A stretch of DNA of 25,795 nucleotides. It comes from Actinomycetota bacterium (GTDB taxonomy: Bacteria; Actinomycetota; CADDZG01; WHSQ01). Under the pieces are notes generated by a model that saw only the letters and a list, made by a program, of their open reading frames with translations, was not told the DNA's origin and made no database searches. The DNA lies in the NCBI GenBank assembly GCA_019348445.1, contig JAHWJK010000008.1, positions 1-25,795 on the forward strand, read 5' to 3'. A program made the translations under genes and the position numbers. This document shows, one piece after another, positions 23,009 to 25,795 of the stretch (its first letter is position 1; each line of letters opens with the position of its first letter).

Positions 23009-23010
23009 CT
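22990..23010 (+). repeat. Left copy of tRNA-Sec 3'-end repeat (att-like)
   Basis: The 21 bases from the T loop through the discriminator and two following bases of tRNA-Sec. They recur at 25692-25711 with one C deleted. Identity begins at CGATTCCCGT and ends at CGCT, the pattern expected for a tRNA-type attachment core. Confidence 0.65.
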
Positions 23011-23060
23011 TCGCTGCGGCGGACCCGCCTCGCCCGGTGCCATCGACGCGGAAAGTCGGC

Positions 23061-24203
23061 CTAGATCCGTTGAGCTTCTCGTTCCTCCGGTGAATGGTTC
23101 GCCGATCCATCCGCACGACGCACCCCGCGCCGGGCGGCGATCTTCCGGGCGATGTAGTCAGCGTCGCGCCCGACGCCCTGGATCTGCTCGGAGGACACCG
23201 AATAGAGGAACTTGAGACCGATGAAGTAGAGACCGGGCTCCGATTCGACTATCCCGCGACGGTGAAGCGGCTCCTGCGGGCCGAGTACCGGAAGGTCGAT
23301 CCAGGAGAACCCGGGGTGGAATCCCGTGCACCACACCACGTTGGCGACGTCCAGAGAACGGCCGTCCTCGAGTTGCGGCAGCCCGCTCTGCACACCGGTG
23401 ACCCGAGGAACTCGCCCTACCCCGGCGGCAGCCAGGTCCTTGGGCTTGGTCCGGATCAACGGTTCGCCGGTCGAGATCCACTTGGGGCGGGCCTTCTTGC
23501 CGATCGGAGTTCTGGTCGTCAGCACCCGGTGAAAGATGACCCGGCCGATGAACGGCATGAGGACACGGGCGGCAACGCTCTCCGGTCGGAATGGGATGGC
23601 ACCGGTTCCAGCTCCCGAGAGCAACACCTTGTGAGTCCTCGCGACTTCGATGGCGACCTCGGCGCCCGAGTTACCTGCACCGACGACGAGGACGTCTCCG
23701 TCCTGGAGCTGTCCCGGATTCTTGTATTCCGCAACGTGGAGCTGGACGATCCGCGGATCAAGCTCGGACGCGAAGTCGGGAACTCGAGGCCGTTGCCAGC
23801 TCGACATCGCGACGACCACGTTGTCGGCTTCGAAACGTCGGGTCCCCGAGGTCGCAACGAAACGATCTCCTTTTCGAAACAACCTCTCGACTCTGACCCC
23901 CGTTTCTATCTGAAGGTCGAACTTCCGCGCGTACGACTCGAGGTAATCGGCCATCTCGTTCTTGCTTGGGAACCCCCAGTGGTACCCGGGGAAAGGCATC
24001 CCCGGCAGATGGTTGAGACGATTGGGGGTGAACAGCCGGAGTGAGTCCCACCGGTTGCGCCACGCGTCCCCGATGCGTTTGTTGGCGTCGATGATTTTGT
24101 AGGAGAGATCGCGCCGCGACAGCTGATACCCCGCGGCCAGCCCGGCCTGCCCACCTCCGATAACCAGAGTCTCCACGTACTCGTCTGCGGTTTCGCCGGC
24201 CAT
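23061..24203 (-). CDS. FAD-dependent monooxygenase/oxidoreductase (CzcO-like)
   Basis: A 380-residue flavoprotein. The FAD-binding motif VIGGGQAGLAAGYQL (14-28) ends its first strand pair at Asp39 (IIDA). FMO-type blocks follow: RIGDAWRNRWDSLRLFTP (43-60), LPGMPFPG (66-73) and SKNEMADYLESYARKF (80-95). The NADPH-binding motif VVGAGNSGAEVAIEVA (173-188) comes next, then VVWCTGFHPGFSWIDLP and LYFIGLKFLYSVSSEQIQGVGRDA near the end. This layout is that of CzcO-like flavin-containing monooxygenases; the substrate is unknown. The frame is open far upstream, but ATG at 24203 is preferred because GGGAG lies eight bases before it; ATG at 24218 is the other option. The gene is divergent from a PadR regulator, which probably controls it, and it converges on tRNA-Sec. 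Confidence 0.9.
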   Translation of the reverse strand: MAGETADEYVETLVIGGGQAGLAAGYQLSRRDLSYKIIDANKRIGDAWRNRWDSLRLFTPNRLNHLPGMPFPGYHWGFPSKNEMADYLESYARKFDLQIETGVRVERLFRKGDRFVATSGTRRFEADNVVVAMSSWQRPRVPDFASELDPRIVQLHVAEYKNPGQLQDGDVLVVGAGNSGAEVAIEVARTHKVLLSGAGTGAIPFRPESVAARVLMPFIGRVIFHRVLTTRTPIGKKARPKWISTGEPLIRTKPKDLAAAGVGRVPRVTGVQSGLPQLEDGRSLDVANVVWCTGFHPGFSWIDLPVLGPQEPLHRRGIVESEPGLYFIGLKFLYSVSSEQIQGVGRDADYIARKIAARRGVRRADGSANHSPEEREAQRI

Positions 24204-24262
24204 GCCATCCACTCCCATCCCGATCGGGCCGGGAAGATCCCGAGGATCAACCTGACTGCGCC

Positions 24263-24292
24263 TATACTCTAAATTGGAGTAAGTAAATACTC
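24263..24292. promoter_or_regulatory. AT-rich operator/promoter between monooxygenase and PadR genes
   Basis: TACTC occurs at 24265-24269 and 24288-24292 with GAGTA between them at 24277-24281, giving two overlapping inverted repeats (spacers of seven and six bases). TATACT at 24263-24268 resembles a -10 box for padR. The block is the most AT-rich stretch of this divergent gap and is the likely binding site for the PadR protein. Confidence 0.5.
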
Positions 24293-24317
24293 GCGTTTGG
24301 AGCATGTCAAGAGGAAT

Positions 24318-25010
24318 ATGGCCGAGCAGCTGACCACCACGTCGTACGCAGTTCTGGCCCAGGTTGCCGTTCATCCCTGGTCGACGTACGAGCTCGTACA
24401 GCAGCGGGTCCGCTACTTCAGATACGTGTGGCCGCGCGCCGAAAGTGCCATCTACCGAGAAGTGAAGCGCCTCTCTTCCATGGGCCTGCTCGACGGGAGG
24501 AAGGAGCACGTCGGGAAGCGGGCACGCACCGTGTACTCGATCACCGAAAAGGGCCGGGAGGCCCTCCGTGAATGGCTGGGCGCTCCGGTGTCCCCATTCG
24601 CCATGGATTTCGAGGCCATGATCCGTCTCTTCGTTGCTCCCCTCGGGACCAAGGAACAGATCGTCAGCACGCTCCATCAGGTCCGAGACGATGTTCGGGA
24701 GATGCTCCGGTTCGGAGGGGAGGTCAAACAAGAGTTCCTCGACGGCATCGCGGTTACCCAGGATCAGGTCTACATCCGCGCCCTTGCAGTGGACTTCTTC
24801 ATCAGCCTCCTCAATACCGTCGGGGCGTGGACGGAGCGAACGCTCGCGGAGATTGAATCGTGGGACGACCTCAGCCCCGATGGAAAGAACGAACGGGCAC
24901 TCGAGAAGATCCGGGAACTGCCGGTAGCCACGCCCGAATCTGTGGAGAGGACACCCGTGCCACCTCGAACTCAACTCCAACGACGGCGACACGACGGCCG
25001 TTCCGTATGA
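24318..25010 (+). CDS. PadR-family transcriptional regulator
   Basis: A 230-residue PadR protein. The winged helix-turn-helix occupies about residues 5-90: TTTSYAVLAQVAVHPWSTYELVQQ, the characteristic WPRAESAIYREVKRLSSMGLL (38-58) and the wing RTVYSITEKGREALREWL (70-87). The C-terminal dimerisation helix region extends to about 210, longer than the minimal PadR form, so it is of the PadR subfamily with a C-terminal helical (Vir_act_alpha_C-like) domain. The tail after 205 is Pro/Arg-rich and likely disordered. ATG at 24318 is preferred with AGAGGA close upstream; an in-frame TTG at 24297 is possible. It is divergent from the monooxygenase, which it probably represses in the absence of a ligand. 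Its stop is just before the VapB promoter. Confidence 0.9.
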   Translation: MAEQLTTTSYAVLAQVAVHPWSTYELVQQRVRYFRYVWPRAESAIYREVKRLSSMGLLDGRKEHVGKRARTVYSITEKGREALREWLGAPVSPFAMDFEAMIRLFVAPLGTKEQIVSTLHQVRDDVREMLRFGGEVKQEFLDGIAVTQDQVYIRALAVDFFISLLNTVGAWTERTLAEIESWDDLSPDGKNERALEKIRELPVATPESVERTPVPPRTQLQRRRHDGRSV

Positions 25011-25012
25011 GG

Positions 25013-25034
25013 TATAATGTATGTTTACGTACAT
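25013..25034 (+). promoter_or_regulatory. -10 box and palindrome of the VapBC module
   Basis: TATAAT at 25013-25018 is a perfect -10 hexamer, three bases after the PadR stop. It overlaps an imperfect palindrome ATGTATG-TTTA-CGTACAT (25017-25034, six of seven arm bases paired), as expected of an autoregulatory toxin-antitoxin operator. No good -35 is visible. Confidence 0.55.
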
Positions 25035-25035
25035 C

Positions 25036-25263
25036 GTGAAACGCACGCAGATCTACCTGGACGACGACCAGGACCGCCGGTTGCAGGCGAGAGCCCGCGC
25101 CGACGGGACAACCAAGTCGGCAGTGATCCGCGCCGCGATCGACCAGTTCCTGAAGCGCAGGTCACACCGCGATGACATTCGCGCCCATCTGGATGCAACT
25201 TTCGGCTCGATGCCCAGCATCGAGGTCCCCGATCGTGACGAGTGGGACCGCGGCTATGGCTAG
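25036..25263 (+). CDS. vapB: Ribbon-helix-helix antitoxin (VapB-like)
   Basis: A 75-residue antitoxin. The N-terminus VKRTQIYLDDDQDRRLQARARADGTTKSAVIRAAIDQFL is a standard RHH/CopG DNA-binding motif (strand at 2-8, helices about 9-20 and 25-40). The C-terminal part ending in VPDRDEWDRGYG is the usual flexible toxin-wrapping tail. GTG at 25036 is preferred because homologues begin with K-R-T-Q-I-Y-L; the in-frame ATG at 25021 would lie inside the operator palindrome, though a GAGGT is found before it. The stop overlaps the toxin start by eight bases, ensuring coupled synthesis. It is expected to repress its own promoter with VapC. Confidence 0.88.
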   Translation: MKRTQIYLDDDQDRRLQARARADGTTKSAVIRAAIDQFLKRRSHRDDIRAHLDATFGSMPSIEVPDRDEWDRGYG

Positions 25264-25603
25264 GTTGCTCTACGACACCGACGTGCTGATCGACCACCTC
25301 CGAGGGCGACGGGCGTTGCCTAGAGGCGACGACCTTGCTTACTCGTGCGTCAGCCGCGCCGAGCTCTATAGCTGGGCCGAGGCTGACGAAGATCGGATCG
25401 ATGCCTTCCTCGACCCATTCGAGGAGGTCATTGTGGATCGCGAGATCGCAGAGCAAGCGGGGAGAATCCGGCGCGAGTCGCGTATCAAGCTCCCAGACGC
25501 ATTGGTCGCAGCCGCGGCGCTACTTTCCCGCCGCCAGCTCGTCACTCGGAACGCTAAGGACTTTCGAAAGGTCAAAGGCCTCAAGGTCGCGTCAAAGACA
25601 TGA
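25256..25603 (+). CDS. vapC: PIN-domain ribonuclease toxin (VapC-like)
   Basis: A 115-residue PIN-domain protein. Acidic residues are in the expected places: Asp7 in YDTDVLIDHL, Glu36 in SRAELYSW, Asp81 in LPDALVAAAALL and Asp102 in TRNAKDFRKV, near a metal-binding nuclease site. VapC enzymes cleave tRNA or rRNA and are held inactive by the RHH antitoxin encoded upstream. ATG at 25256 overlaps the antitoxin by eight bases. All catalytic residues appear intact. It is the last gene in the candidate island; the remaining 190 bases to the window end hold no gene that I can support. Confidence 0.9.
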   Translation: MARLLYDTDVLIDHLRGRRALPRGDDLAYSCVSRAELYSWAEADEDRIDAFLDPFEEVIVDREIAEQAGRIRRESRIKLPDALVAAAALLSRRQLVTRNAKDFRKVKGLKVASKT

Positions 25604-25606
25604 GCA

Positions 25607-25711
25607 GGAGGTGATGCCAGACAAGTCTTCGTAGAGGCATCGCACAAGTGTTTTCGGGGGAGATTTTCGCCGAAGGTTGGACGCCGAGGCCCGATTCCCG
25701 TCACCTCCGCT
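25607..25711 (+). repeat. Right tRNA-Sec-derived segment, with 3'-end copy at 25692-25711
   Basis: Bases 25692-25711 repeat the 3' end of tRNA-Sec with one deletion. GGAGGTGA at 25607-25614 is the reverse complement of TCACCTCC at 25701-25708, mimicking an eight-pair acceptor stem. The intervening 86 bases do not fold as a tRNA and lack the anticodon arm and T stem. It is best read as an att-like scar; the 5' complement may be chance, since AGGAGGTG is also a Shine-Dalgarno sequence (it precedes ATG and six codons). Confidence 0.5.
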
Positions 25712-25795
25712 CAAGTCTTATGCCCCGGCGGTGATTGTTGGGGATCTTGAGCCACTGCGAGGTGGTCGGTTGCCGCGGCAACTCTTCCCCAGGCA

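Larger units (their letters stand above)
23009..25711. mobile_element. Candidate tRNA-Sec-integrated island (no integrase seen)
   Basis: A 2.7-kb segment bounded by the intact tRNA-Sec and a copy of its last 20 bases. It carries a flavin monooxygenase, a divergent PadR regulator and a VapBC-like module, all typical accessory cargo. No integrase or excisionase gene is present, so it would be a decayed element, a remnant of a larger one, or a chance cargo between an att scar and tRNA. The boundary bases after each copy diverge immediately. Confidence 0.4.

Noticed and set aside
24219..25046. A 5' extension of the monooxygenase frame to 661 codons
   Set aside because: The extension is antisense to the PadR gene and promoter region; the FAD-binding motif begins only about 13 residues after the ATG at 24203, as is normal for these enzymes.
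25607..25708. A second tRNA-Sec gene with an eight-pair acceptor stem
   Set aside because: Only GGAGGTGA/TCACCTCC and the 3' end match. There is no anticodon arm, no D arm of tRNA-Sec type and no T stem; the 5' half is also a Shine-Dalgarno sequence, so it is treated as a scar.
1..25795. Selenoprotein genes with in-frame TGA
   Set aside because: Prompted by tRNA-Sec, I looked for adjacent same-frame open frames separated by TGA with continuing homology and found none.
1..25795. CRISPR array, insertion sequence or phage structural genes
   Set aside because: No spaced direct repeats, transposase motif or phage-type proteins were seen.

Overview
This window looks like a chromosomal segment of a GC-rich actinobacterium (Actinomycetota), probably from a lineage away from the model genera. 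The evidence is strong GC bias, frequent GTG/TTG starts, stop/start overlaps of 1-4 bases, an RsbV/RsbW partner-switch pair, a RipA-type NlpC/P60 hydrolase, an Rv2578c-type radical SAM protein and a Tad-pilus locus in the gene order of mycobacterial Rv3654c-Rv3661. I cannot assign a genus.

Layout. 2-742 (minus): anti-sigma factor and STAS antagonist. 990-2467 (plus): a small membrane-anchored protein translationally coupled to an LCP (LytR-CpsA-Psr) cell-wall ligase. 2464-4053 (minus): a zinc oligopeptidase. 4083-8638 (minus): a Tad/Flp pilus locus, in transcription order CpaE/TadZ-like, TadA ATPase, a single-chain TadB/TadC-like platform, a DUF192 lipoprotein, Flp-type pilin, TadE, and a TadE-like protein fused to an M15/VanY peptidase domain. 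8674-10576 (plus): HAD phosphatase and NlpC/P60 hydrolase. 10584-11751 (minus): a 53-residue putative lipoprotein and a lytic-transglycosylase lipoprotein. 11778-17848 (minus): DMT transporter, a DgcA-DgcN-like D-glutamate catabolic pair, a radical SAM protein, a second DMT transporter and a type IB DNA topoisomerase. 17970-18431 (plus): an SRPBCC protein with an intrinsic terminator. 18463-22765 (minus): membrane sensor kinase, receiver-GAF-kinase protein and an uncharacterised protein in one operon.

The right end is accessory in character. A selenocysteine tRNA (anticodon UCA) lies at 22918-23008. A near-perfect copy of its 3' end recurs at 25692-25711, and between them are a flavin monooxygenase, a divergent PadR regulator with an AT-rich operator region, and a VapBC-type toxin-antitoxin pair. 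This has the geometry of a tRNA-integrated island, but no integrase is visible.

Main points for follow-up: the TadE-M15 fusion and the compacted TadB/TadC chain, the tRNA-Sec-flanked island, the DgcN/DgcA pair, the small lipoprotein overlooked by length cut-offs, and the three-gene signalling operon with two possible regulatory inverted repeats upstream. All calls come from reading the sequence; no database search was run.
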